Shown here one piece after another: positions 24,062 to 31,825 of a stretch of 40,308 bases of DNA (within the stretch, counting starts at the first letter, position 1; the number at the start of each line of letters is the position of its first letter). Made by a program: the position numbers and the translations under genes. Source of the stretch: an uncultured Oscillospiraceae bacterium (lineage in GTDB: Bacteria > Bacillota > Clostridia > Oscillospirales > Oscillospiraceae). The notes below the pieces were generated by a model that saw nothing but the letters and a program-made list of their open reading frames with translations, had not been told where the DNA came from and did no database searches. The stretch lies in the NCBI GenBank assembly GCA_910588045.1, contig CAJUPS010000023.1:1-40308 (forward strand), given 5' to 3'.

Positions 24062-24167
24062 GTTATAGAACCATCACCCGTCACCGGGCGAAAATCCAAG
24101 AATCGCAACCACTCTAGTCTCGAGTTAAAGTTCTTTTTGCCTACTTTTTCTTTCAAGAAAAAGTAGG
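24062..24167 (-). repeat. 106 bp dispersed repeat, copy A
   Basis: Read on the minus strand it starts with a hairpin (CCTACTTTTTCT / AGAAAAAGTAGG), then CAAAAAGAACTTTA, a variable middle, and ends GGTTCTATAAC. A second copy of exactly the same length lies at 35448-35553. Its hairpin end is placed as a terminator for the ABC exporter genes. Confidence 0.7.
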
Positions 24168-24176
24168 TCATCTTTT
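24140..24176 (+). terminator. terminator-like hairpin after the ABC exporter genes
   Basis: A 12 bp stem CCTACTTTTTCT (24140-24151 with 24156-24167), loop TTCA, followed by TCATCTTTT. It is part of repeat copy A. Confidence 0.6.
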
Positions 24177-24242
24177 GGGAGGTTCTGTCCATACTAACGG
24201 AAGAAGTCCAAATTCGACAAATGGTATGGAGAGGATCAGAAG

Positions 24243-26276
24243 ATGATGAAGGAAACTTTGACGGCGGAGGGGAACCGCCTGCAATACGAGAAATCCCCCT
24301 ATCTCCTCCAGCACGCCGGAGACCCCGTGGACTGGTGGAGCTGGTGCCCCGGCGCCTTCCGGGAGGCAAAGCGGGAGGACAGGCCCATCCTATTGTCCAT
24401 CGGCTACTCCACCTGCCACTGGTGCCACGTCATGGGCCGGGAGTCCTTCCGGGACCCCGACGTCGCCCGGGCGCTGAACCGGGACTTTGTGTGCATCAAG
24501 GTGGACCGGGAGGAGCGGCCGGACATCGACGCGGTGTATATGGCGGCCTGTCAGGCCCTCACCGGGTCCGGCGGCTGGCCCCTGACCATCCTCATGACCC
24601 CGGACCAGGCCCCCTTCTGGGCGGGGACCTACCTGCCCCCCAAAAGCCGCGGCGGACGGCTGGGACTGCTGGAGCTGGCCGACGAGGTGTCCCGGCTGTG
24701 GCACGCGGACCGACAGCGGCTGCTGGCGCTGGGCCAGGAGGTCACGCAGCACCTCCGTCCCCGGCCGACGGAGGCCGCCGCGCCGGACGAATCCCTTCTT
24801 CGCAGTGCATCGGCAGAGCTGGAGCGGCGGTTCGACCAAGAGAACGGCGGCTTTGGCGCCGCGCCCAAGTTCCCCGCCGCCCACGAGCTGCTCTTTCTGC
24901 TGGAGTACGCCCGGCGGACGGGAAACGAAGACGCGCGGCGGATGGCGGAGGTCACGCTGACGCAGATGGCGCGGGGCGGCATTTTCGACCAGATCGCCGG
25001 GGGCTTCTGCCGCTACAGCACCGACGAAGAGTGGCGGACGCCCCACTTTGAGAAAATGCTCTGCGACAACGCCCTGCTCTCCTGCGCCTACCTGGAGGCC
25101 TATGCCCAGACCGGGAACCCCTATTTCCGGGACACGGCCTGCCGGACTCTGGACTACGCCTTGGAGGAGCTGCGCCTGCCCGGCGGCGGCTTCGCCTGCG
25201 GCCAGGACGCGGACAGCGGCGGCGAGGAGGGCCGGTTCTACCTCCTCACCCGCCGGGACGCGGAGGAGGCCCTGGGCACCGGCGAGGCCCAGTCCCTCTG
25301 CCAGCGGCTGTCCATCGGCGCGGAAGAGAGCGTGCCCAACCTGCTCTACGACCCGGACTATAAGGACTTCTGGAGAGCCCACCGGGCCCAGTGCCGGACG
25401 TTGGCGGCCTTCCGCCGCCGCCGCTGGCCCCTCCACCGGGACGACAAGGTCCTCACCGGGTGGAATGCCATGATGATCGCCGCCCTGGCCAAGGCGGAAC
25501 GGGTGCTCGGAGAGGCGCGCTACCTGCGGGCGGCGGAGGAGACCCGGCTGTTCTTGAAGACCCGGCTGACCCGCCCCGACGGACGGCTGTGGCTGCGCTG
25601 GCGGGATCGGGAACCGGCCATCGACGGCCAGCTGGACGACTACGCCTTCTACTGCTGGGCCCTGCTGGAGCTGTACGAGGCCAACTTCTCCACCTCCTGC
25701 CTCCGGGAGGCGGCAGGACTGGCGGACCGGATGGCGGCGTTGTTCTGGGACGAGGCGGAGGGCGGCTTTTTCCGCACCGCCTCCAACGGCGAGCGGCTGA
25801 TCGTCCGGCAGAAGGACTCCTTCGACTCCGGCACTCCCTCCGGCGGCGCGGCGGCGGCCCTGGCGCTGGGGAAGCTGTCCCGCCTCACCGGGGAGGACCG
25901 GTTCCGCGCCATGGAGGAGCGCCAGCTGGCGTGGCTGGCGGGGGAGGCCCGGAGTTATCCCGCGGCCCACTGTTTCTCCCTGCTGGCGATGCTGGAGGCG
26001 CTGCACCCCCGGCGGGAACTGGTGTGCGTCTCTGCGGGGACGCCGCCCCAGTGGCTGGCGGGCGCAGGCGAGACCTACCGGCTGGCCGTGCTGGCCAAGA
26101 CGCCGGAGAACGCCCGCGCCCTGGCCAACCTGTCCCGCCGGGCGGAGACGTACCCGATCCCCGAGGAGGGCGAGCGGTTTTACCTCTGCCGGAACGGGGC
26201 TTGCCTGGAACCGGTGGACAGCGCCGCCGCCCTGCGGGAGCAACTCCGGGAGCGCCGGGAGCCGGTTCTGCAATAA
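24243..26276 (+). CDS. YyaL-like thioredoxin-domain protein (DUF255/Spermatogenesis-associated protein 20 family)
   Basis: 677 residues, the family length. The N-terminal thioredoxin-like domain has LQYEKSPYLLQHAGDPVDWW, SIGYSTCHWCHVM (Cys58, Cys61) and SGGWPLTILMTPD. The rest is an (alpha/alpha)6 barrel resembling glycosyl hydrolase/epimerase folds, with FPAAHELLFLLEYARR, GIFDQIAGGFCRYSTDEEW, PHFEKMLCDNALLS and DKVLTGWNAMMIAALA. The family is widespread but its reaction is not established. Two ATG codons (24243, 24246) follow GGAGAGG. Probably monocistronic. Confidence 0.93.
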   Translation: MMKETLTAEGNRLQYEKSPYLLQHAGDPVDWWSWCPGAFREAKREDRPILLSIGYSTCHWCHVMGRESFRDPDVARALNRDFVCIKVDREERPDIDAVYMAACQALTGSGGWPLTILMTPDQAPFWAGTYLPPKSRGGRLGLLELADEVSRLWHADRQRLLALGQEVTQHLRPRPTEAAAPDESLLRSASAELERRFDQENGGFGAAPKFPAAHELLFLLEYARRTGNEDARRMAEVTLTQMARGGIFDQIAGGFCRYSTDEEWRTPHFEKMLCDNALLSCAYLEAYAQTGNPYFRDTACRTLDYALEELRLPGGGFACGQDADSGGEEGRFYLLTRRDAEEALGTGEAQSLCQRLSIGAEESVPNLLYDPDYKDFWRAHRAQCRTLAAFRRRRWPLHRDDKVLTGWNAMMIAALAKAERVLGEARYLRAAEETRLFLKTRLTRPDGRLWLRWRDREPAIDGQLDDYAFYCWALLELYEANFSTSCLREAAGLADRMAALFWDEAEGGFFRTASNGERLIVRQKDSFDSGTPSGGAAAALALGKLSRLTGEDRFRAMEERQLAWLAGEARSYPAAHCFSLLAMLEALHPRRELVCVSAGTPPQWLAGAGETYRLAVLAKTPENARALANLSRRAETYPIPEEGERFYLCRNGACLEPVDSAAALREQLRERREPVLQ

Positions 26277-26282
26277 TGCCGA

Positions 26283-26311
26283 TTGCATCCCTCCTCTGCC
26301 TGTGATACACT
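26283..26311 (+). promoter_or_regulatory. promoter for the aspartate/glutamate racemase gene
   Basis: TTGCAT, 17 bp, TACACT (26306-26311), 22 nt before the start codon. Confidence 0.6.
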
Positions 26312-26333
26312 ACGGGCAGAGGGAGGGATACTT

Positions 26334-27032
26334 ATGAAGAAAAAGACCATCGGGATCATCGGCGGCATGGGGCCGATGGCAACCGCCGACCTGTTTCAGA
26401 AAATCACCATGCACACCCGGGCGTGCTGTGACCAGGAGCACTTGAGGGTGCTCATCGACAGCAACATCCATATCCCCGACCGCACGGCGGCCATCCTTCA
26501 CGGCGGCGCGGACCCGCTGCCGGAGCTGACCGCCAGCGCCCGGGGATTGGAGCGGCAGGGCGCGGAGCTGCTGCTGATGCCCTGCAACACCGCCCACTAT
26601 TTCTACGACGGGGTGCAAGCCGCCGTTCAGGTCCCCGTGCTGCACATGATCCGTCTGACCGCCCGGGCGCTGGAGGCGCGGGGCGTCAAAACGGCGGGGC
26701 TGCTGGCCACCGACGGCACTGTGCAGACCGGGATCTACCAGCAGTGCTTCGCCGATACGGACATCCGGCTGCTGACCCCCGACGGGGCGGACCAACAGGC
26801 CGTCATGGAGATGATCTACCAGGGCGTAAAGGCGGGGCGCAGGGACTACGACGCCTCCCGGGCCCGCCGGGCCATGGCGGCGCTGCTGGACCGGGGCGCG
26901 GAGACGCTGATCCTGGGCTGTACGGAGATGCCCCTGGCGGTGCGGCTGTACGGGCTGGACTTTCCCGTCACCGACCCCACCCTGGAGCTGGCCCTGGCGG
27001 CCATCCGGGAGGCGGGGGCGGAGACGATATAG
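26334..27032 (+). CDS. aspartate/glutamate racemase family protein
   Basis: 232 residues, the usual length. It begins MKKKTIGIIGGMGPMATADLF. The two catalytic cysteines are in MPCNTAH (Cys84) and LGCTEMP (Cys196). It racemises an acidic amino acid without cofactor. The GGMGP start and CNTAH motif favour the aspartate racemase (RacD) branch over MurI glutamate racemase; the substrate is otherwise undecided. A GGGAGGG site precedes the ATG. Confidence 0.9.
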   Translation: MKKKTIGIIGGMGPMATADLFQKITMHTRACCDQEHLRVLIDSNIHIPDRTAAILHGGADPLPELTASARGLERQGAELLLMPCNTAHYFYDGVQAAVQVPVLHMIRLTARALEARGVKTAGLLATDGTVQTGIYQQCFADTDIRLLTPDGADQQAVMEMIYQGVKAGRRDYDASRARRAMAALLDRGAETLILGCTEMPLAVRLYGLDFPVTDPTLELALAAIREAGAETI

Positions 27033-27559
27033 TTCCCCTGTTCGACAGCGGGAAAGACGGGGAAATGGCGGGACCATGCAGAAATTGTCGTTATGTTAAT
27101 AAACAGGGGATATGGAAAAGGGGTAAAACTGGGGTTTCCGGGTTTTCCACATCCTGGGGAAAACCCATTGAATCCCCTGGCATCAGGAGAAAAGCGGCTG
27201 TGGAAAACTCTGTGGATAATGTTTATAACTTGCTGTACTGAAAATTATTGAAGGAATTATGTAAACTTCCCCTGCCGGAGTACCCGGGATAAAATGTCCA
27301 AGAAAAAGCCGGAATCCAGCGGAAAATTCAGAAAAACGGGGCAATTTTGCCGGGGCAAAAATTCGCTTGCTCCGCATAACTTGTCCAATCCCGGCGGGAA
27401 AGCGGCATAAAACAGGATAATCTTGCAGGCCGTCATAAAGTGTACAAATAGTAATCAAACAAACATTCAAAAAACGGCATTTGATACACAAGGGAATATC
27501 AAATGCCGCTTTTTGTTACCAATTTGTAATTTTTCGCGGAGAAACGCAGGCGGGTCCGG
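27033..27559. other. gene-free 527 bp region with DnaA-box-like sites and nested inverted repeats
   Basis: No convincing gene. It contains three 9-mers related to the DnaA box TTATCCACA: TTTTCCACA at 27143-27151 (+), TTTTCCACA at 27199-27207 (-) and an exact TTATCCACA at 27211-27219 (-). The last two lie 12 bp apart and are followed by an AT-rich stretch (27219-27268). A nested palindrome surrounds the first site: GGGTTTTCC/GGAAAACCC (27140-27148, 27158-27166) inside CAGGGGAT/ATCCCCTG (27105-27112, 27172-27179). The right end is the typA terminator. Confidence 0.6.
27467..27514 (-). terminator. bidirectional intrinsic terminator downstream of typA
   Basis: A 12 bp stem CGGCATTTGATA (27475-27486 with 27497-27508), 10 nt loop. 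On the minus strand it is followed by six T (typA end); on the plus strand by CTTTTTG. Confidence 0.88.
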
Positions 27560-29389
27560 TTACTTTTTCCCACCCTTGAGCGCCTTCATGCGCTTCTCGT
27601 GGTCCAGGATCTTCTTCCGGATACGCAGGCTCTTGGGGGTGACCTCCAGCAGCTCGTCGTCCGCCAGGAACTCCAGGTCCTGCTCCAGACTCAGCTGCCG
27701 GTGGGGCACCAGACGCAGGGCCTCGTCGCTGCCGCTGGCCCGCATGTTGGTCAGCTGCTTCTTCTTGCAGACGTTGACGGTGATGTCCTCCTGCTTGGGG
27801 CTGACGCCCACCACCATCCCGGCGTACACGGGCACCCCCGCGCCGATGAACAGGGCCCCCCGCTCCTGGGCGTTGAAGAGGCCATAGGTGATGGACTCGC
27901 CGGTCTCAAAGGCGATGAGGGACCCGGTGTTCCTGCGGTTCAGGTCCCCCTTGTAGGGGGCGTAGCTGTCGAAGACGGAGGCCATGATGCCCTCGCCCCG
28001 GGTGTCGGTCAAAAACTCGTTGCGGTAGCCGAAGAGGCCCCGGGCGGGCACCAGAAATTCCAGCTTCATCCGGTCGCCCACAGGGGTCATCTCCACCAGG
28101 TCGCCTTTCCGGGAGCCCAGCTTCTCGATCACCGCGCCCACGCTGTCCTGGGGCACGTCGGCCACCAGGCGCTCAATGGGCTCACAGCGCACCCCGTCGA
28201 TCTCCTGATAGAGCACCCGGGGCGGGGAGACCTGGAACTCGTATCCCTCCCGGCGCATGGTCTCTATGAGAATAGAGAGGTGCATCTCTCCCCGTCCGGC
28301 CACGTTGAAGGCGTCCATGGCCCCCTCGATCTCCGTGACCCGGAGGGACACGTCCTTGAGGGTCTCCCGGAAGAGGCGGTCCCGGATCTGGCGGGAGGTG
28401 ACGAACTTGCCCTCCCGGCCGCAGAAGGGGGAGTCGTTGATGGAAAAGGTCATCTCCATGGTGGGGGCGGAGATCTTCACAAAGGGCAGGGGCTCCGGGC
28501 TGGCGGCAGCGCAGATGGTGTCCCCGATGGTGATGTCTCCGATGCCGCTCATTGCGATGATGTTCCCGGCGGAGGACTCGGGGACCGCCTTCCGGCTCAG
28601 GCCGTCAAACTCGTAGATGCTCACGGCCTTTGCCTTCTTAGGGGCGGCGTCGGCGTCGTGGTAGTTGCACACGGCGATCTCCTGGTTCTGCTTGATGACG
28701 CCCCTCTCAATGCGTCCAATGGCAATGCGCCCCACGAACTCGTTGTAGTCGATGGAGCTGACCAGCATCTGGAAGGGGGCCTCCACATCCGCCTCGGGGG
28801 CAGGGATGTAGTTGAGGATGGTCTCAAAGAGGGGCTTCAGGTCGGTGCCCAGATCCTCGGGGTGGTAGGAGCAGATGCCCTTCCGGGCGGAGCAGAAGAG
28901 CATGGGGCTGTCCAGCTGCTCGTCGGTGGCGTCCAGGTCGATGAGCAGGTCGCCGCACTCGTTGATGACCTCGTAGATGCGCTGGTCGGGGCGGTCGATC
29001 TTGTTGACCACCACGATCACCCGGTGCCCCAGCTCCAGGGCCTTGCTCAACACGAACCGGGTCTGGGGCATAGGGCCCTCGGCGGCGTCCACCAGCAGGA
29101 TGACCCCGTTGACCATCTTCAGGATCCGCTCCACTTCGCCGCCGAAGTCGGCGTGGCCCGGGGTATCCACGATGTTGATTTTGGTGTCGCCGTACTGGAT
29201 GGCGGTGTTTTTGGCCAGGATGGTGATGCCCCGCTCCCGCTCCAGGTCGCCGGAGTCCATGACCCGATCGACGACCTCCTGGTTCTCCCGGTAGACGCCG
29301 CCCTGCTTGAGCATTTCATCCACCAGCGTGGTCTTGCCGTGGTCCACGTGGGCAATAATGGCAACATTGCGTAATTTTTCATTTCTCAT
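27560..29389 (-). CDS. typA: translational GTPase TypA/BipA
   Basis: 609 residues from the ATG at 29389. G1 is AHVDHGKTT, G3 DTPGHAD, G4 NKID and G5 CSARKG. The EF-G-like domains and the TypA-specific C-terminus follow (ARGLFGYRNEFLTDTRGEG, SYAPYKGDLNRRNTGSLIAFETGES, RIRKKILDHEKRMKAL). TypA is a ribosome-associated GTPase needed for assembly or translation under stress and cold. An AAAAGGAGA site precedes the ATG. The first 16 codons use AGA and TTA, rare in this GC-rich region, and are repeated upstream in two dead-end copies (29591-29638, 29840-29887). The promoter lies about 550 bp upstream, beyond those copies. Confidence 0.97.
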   Translation of the reverse strand: MRNEKLRNVAIIAHVDHGKTTLVDEMLKQGGVYRENQEVVDRVMDSGDLERERGITILAKNTAIQYGDTKINIVDTPGHADFGGEVERILKMVNGVILLVDAAEGPMPQTRFVLSKALELGHRVIVVVNKIDRPDQRIYEVINECGDLLIDLDATDEQLDSPMLFCSARKGICSYHPEDLGTDLKPLFETILNYIPAPEADVEAPFQMLVSSIDYNEFVGRIAIGRIERGVIKQNQEIAVCNYHDADAAPKKAKAVSIYEFDGLSRKAVPESSAGNIIAMSGIGDITIGDTICAAASPEPLPFVKISAPTMEMTFSINDSPFCGREGKFVTSRQIRDRLFRETLKDVSLRVTEIEGAMDAFNVAGRGEMHLSILIETMRREGYEFQVSPPRVLYQEIDGVRCEPIERLVADVPQDSVGAVIEKLGSRKGDLVEMTPVGDRMKLEFLVPARGLFGYRNEFLTDTRGEGIMASVFDSYAPYKGDLNRRNTGSLIAFETGESITYGLFNAQERGALFIGAGVPVYAGMVVGVSPKQEDITVNVCKKKQLTNMRASGSDEALRLVPHRQLSLEQDLEFLADDELLEVTPKSLRIRKKILDHEKRMKALKGGKK

Positions 29390-29566
29390 ACCATGTATCT
29401 CCTTTTGCACGGCAAGACCACGGGGCCCCATCAAAGATGGGGCGGCGCGAAGCGCCGTCATTTTAATCAAAATATGGGGCCCCCGCCGGAACCCAGCGGA
29501 GCGGTTCCGGTGGGGAGAGGAGGAGCAAGGGAGTGTGCGCAGCTTTCGCCGCAGGCGGAAGCGGAG

Positions 29567-29638
29567 CTAAACGGACTTTGCGACGACGAGGTCGACGTGG
29601 GCAATAATGGCGACATTGCGTAATTTTTCATTTCTCAT
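29567..29638 (-). pseudogene. truncated typA start, copy 2 (23 codons)
   Basis: It has its own AAGGAG site and ATG (29638) and encodes MRNEKLRNVAIIAHVD, the exact TypA N-terminus. It then leaves the gene and adds LVVAKSV before a TAG at 29567. The break is just before the His of the P-loop (AHVDHGKT). It could be translated as a decoy or leader peptide. Confidence 0.8.
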
Positions 29639-29815
29639 ACCATGTATCTCCTTTTGCACGGCAAGACCACGGGGCCCCATCAAAGATGGGGCGGCGCGAA
29701 GCGCCGTCATTTTAATCAAAATATGGGGCCCCCGCCGGAACCCAGCGGAGCGGTTCCGGTGGGGAGAGGAGGAGCAAGGGAGTGTGCGCAGCTTTCGCCG
29801 CAGGCGGAAGCGGAG

Positions 29816-29887
29816 CTAAACGGACTTTGCGACGACGAGGTCGACGTGAGCGATAATGGCGACATTGCGCAGTTTTTCGTTCTTCAA
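29816..29887 (-). pseudogene. truncated typA start, copy 3 (23 codons, probably the ancestral start)
   Basis: It starts at TTG (29887) after AAAGAGG and encodes (M)KNEKLRNVAIIAHVD followed by LVVAKSV and TAG. Codons are GC-rich (AAC, CTG) unlike the copy now used by typA. It is the copy nearest the typA promoter, so it is the best candidate for the original chromosomal 5' end that was cut off by the insertion. Confidence 0.7.
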
Positions 29888-29938
29888 AGGAAAAACCTCT
29901 TTCTATCATAAAAAATAATCGGACTTTTTAGCCTGCTT

Positions 29939-29967
29939 ATTGTATACCAGGATTTGTCCCATTTCAA
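29939..29967 (-). promoter_or_regulatory. sigma-A promoter of typA
   Basis: Minus strand TTGAAA (29962-29967), 17 bp, TACAAT (29939-29944). It lies 52 nt upstream of the remnant start and about 550 nt upstream of the functional typA ATG. Confidence 0.72.
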
Positions 29968-30109
29968 CCCGCAATCCCCACAATTTTTTACCTTTCTTCC
30001 CGGGATGTACCGTATAAATGCTAAAAATCGGGCGTCTCCCTCCCCGCCTTGGTCCCCCGCCCGGCCCGGTTTATTTACAAATTGTTCAAAGAGAAGGCAA
30101 CGAATCGTA

Positions 30110-30138
30110 TTGACATGCGGAAATAATGGTGATACACT
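30110..30138 (+). promoter_or_regulatory. sigma-A promoter of the hrcA operon
   Basis: Perfect TTGACA (30110-30115), 17 bp, TACACT (30133-30138), directly followed by the CIRCE operator. Confidence 0.85.
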
Positions 30139-30142
30139 GGCT

Positions 30143-30169
30143 TTAGCACTCAAAGGAACAGAGTGCTAA
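30143..30169 (+). promoter_or_regulatory. CIRCE operator (HrcA binding site)
   Basis: Perfect TTAGCACTC-N9-GAGTGCTAA inverted repeat between promoter and hrcA. HrcA binds it and represses the operon until heat shock titrates GroE away. Confidence 0.97.
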
Positions 30170-30182
30170 AGGAGTAACAGCC

Positions 30183-31235
30183 ATGGAATTGACCGCCCGG
30201 AAGAAGCAAATACTGAAGGTGGTCACCGAGCGATACATTGACGCCGCCGAACCGGTGAGCTCGAAGTATATCGCCCAGGCTATGGGCGGGACCGTCAGCT
30301 CCGCCACCATCCGCAACGAGTTGGCGGACCTGGTGGAGCTGGGCTACCTGGAGCAGCCCCACACCTCGGCAGGCCGGGTGCCCTCCCCGAAGGGATACCG
30401 GCTGTACGTCAACGAGCTGATGGAGAAGCGCAGCGTATCCGACCAGGAGGCCGCCGAGATCAATCGGGCCCTGGGCGGAAAGATGCGGGAGATGGACAGC
30501 GTCATTGCCCAGGCGGGGCAGATGGTCTCCTCCTTCGTCAGCTATCCCGCCTACGCGGCGGCAGTGGGCAAGACCGGCGCCTCCGTCCGGCGCTACGACC
30601 TTCTGAGCGTAGACGAGGGGAGCTTCATCGCGGTGGTGATGACCGCCGACAAGCGGGTCAAGAGCCAGCTGCTGCGGTCCCCCCTGCCTGTGGAGGCGGA
30701 GCAGCTCTCCGCCCTGGCCAACCTGCTCAACACCCACTTTGCCGGTGTGAGCGGCGAGGAGATGGGAGAGAAGCTGATGGGCCTCACCGGCCAGCTCCCC
30801 CCGGAACTGTTCATGCTTCTCTCCACCGCCATCGAGTATGCCGTATCGGTTCTCGACCAGAGCCAGCGGAGCCAGGTCTTCACCACCGGGCAGACCCAGC
30901 TGCTGCGTCAGCCGGAGTTTCAGGACCCGGTGCGGGCCGACGGACTCATGAGCTTGCTGACCGACCAGCGCTCGGAGCTGCCGGTACTGGATGCGGACAC
31001 GCCCATGCAGATCCTCATCGGACCGGAGAACGTCAACGAGGCCCTCAAGGATGCCAGCGTAGTGGTGGCCAGCTATGACATCGGCGAGAACATGCGGGGT
31101 CTCATCGGCGTGGTGGGCCCCACCCGGATGGACTACGCCACCGTAGCCGCCAGACTTACCTATTTTGCCGAGAGCCTGACCAGGATGTTCGGAAAGAATA
31201 AGGAATTACCCCCGAAGGAGGAGGACAAACCGTGA
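30183..31235 (+). CDS. hrcA: heat-inducible transcription repressor HrcA
   Basis: 350 residues. The N-terminal winged helix is ELTARKKQILKVVTERYI, AEPVSSKYIAQ and VSSATIRNELADLVELGYLEQPHTSAGRVPS. The C-terminal domain ends LIGVVGPTRMDYATVAARLTYFAESL. It represses its own operon through the CIRCE site 14 nt upstream. It overlaps grpE by 4 nt (GTGA). Confidence 0.97.
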   Translation: MELTARKKQILKVVTERYIDAAEPVSSKYIAQAMGGTVSSATIRNELADLVELGYLEQPHTSAGRVPSPKGYRLYVNELMEKRSVSDQEAAEINRALGGKMREMDSVIAQAGQMVSSFVSYPAYAAAVGKTGASVRRYDLLSVDEGSFIAVVMTADKRVKSQLLRSPLPVEAEQLSALANLLNTHFAGVSGEEMGEKLMGLTGQLPPELFMLLSTAIEYAVSVLDQSQRSQVFTTGQTQLLRQPEFQDPVRADGLMSLLTDQRSELPVLDADTPMQILIGPENVNEALKDASVVVASYDIGENMRGLIGVVGPTRMDYATVAARLTYFAESLTRMFGKNKELPPKEEDKP

Positions 31236-31768
31236 ACAACAAACATGCGGAGGAGCCCGTGGAGATCACCGAGGAGTACCGCCCCCCGGAGGAGCCCGAG
31301 ACCTTCCCCGTCACCCGCGAGCAAATGGAAAAGATGGAGGGCCTGGCCGCCCGCGTAGAGGAGTTGGAGGAGCAGCGCCTGCGCCTGTCGGCGGAGTACG
31401 CCAACTACCGCCAGCGAACCGCCCGGGAGAAGACGACCATCTATCAGGACGCCAAGGTTGACACCATCGCCCGGTTCCTGGAGGTCTACGACAACTTGGA
31501 GCGGGCCGCCGCCCAGCAGGGCGACGAGGACAATGTCCACAAGAAGGGCATGACCATGATCTTCCACCAGCTGGAGTCCGTTCTGGAGAAGCTGGGCGTC
31601 ACCGTAGAGGACCCGGCGGGGCAGCCCTTTGATCCCATCCGGCACAACGCCGTCATGCACGTGGACAGCGAGGAGCTGGGGGAGGGCGTGGTCGCCCAGG
31701 TGTTTCAGAAGGGCTTCCTGCTGGACGGCAGGGTCATCCGCGCCGCCACCGTGCAGGTAGCGAATTAA
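31232..31768 (+). CDS. grpE: nucleotide exchange factor GrpE
   Basis: 178 residues from a GTG that overlaps the hrcA stop. There is an acidic N-terminus, then a long coiled coil (about 30-85: EQMEKMEGLAARVEELEEQRLRLSAEYANYRQR). The C-terminal beta domain has FDPIRHNAVMHVDSEELGEGVVAQVFQKGF and ends RVIRAATVQVAN. It releases ADP from DnaK. It is followed by dnaK after 57 nt. Confidence 0.96.
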   Translation: MNNKHAEEPVEITEEYRPPEEPETFPVTREQMEKMEGLAARVEELEEQRLRLSAEYANYRQRTAREKTTIYQDAKVDTIARFLEVYDNLERAAAQQGDEDNVHKKGMTMIFHQLESVLEKLGVTVEDPAGQPFDPIRHNAVMHVDSEELGEGVVAQVFQKGFLLDGRVIRAATVQVAN

Positions 31769-31825
31769 GAACCTGTATTCCCAATTTTGTTAAAAAATAT
31801 TTTCTATAGTAGGAGGACAAACACA

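Larger units (their letters stand above)
29342..29887 (-). repeat. tandem 249 bp direct repeat at the typA 5' end (two full units plus remnant)
   Basis: Unit 1 (29342-29590) holds typA codons 1-16 plus a 201 bp body. Unit 2 (29591-29839) has the same structure. 29840-29887 is a third copy of the 16-codon segment alone, more diverged. The two bodies (29390-29590 and 29639-29839) look identical base for base. The 48 bp segments differ at a few positions. Each body carries several hairpins (CCCCAT/ATGGGG, GGCGC/GCGCC, CCGGAACC/GGTTCCGG, CGCC/GGCG) and ends with an AAGGAG ribosome binding site and ATG for the next segment. The structure suggests serial insertion of, or unequal recombination within, a small element. 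Confidence 0.9.

Noticed and set aside
24390..26288. 632-codon frame antisense to the YyaL-like gene
   Set aside because: Same shadow effect; the sense frame has the conserved CHWCH and family blocks.
29390..29470. 27-residue N-terminal extension of TypA
   Set aside because: The extension is the translated repeat body. The ATG at 29389 has a perfect ribosome binding site and gives the family N-terminus.
29342..29887. CRISPR array
   Set aside because: Units of 249 bp with identical bodies and coding content; no short repeats with unique spacers here or elsewhere in the window.
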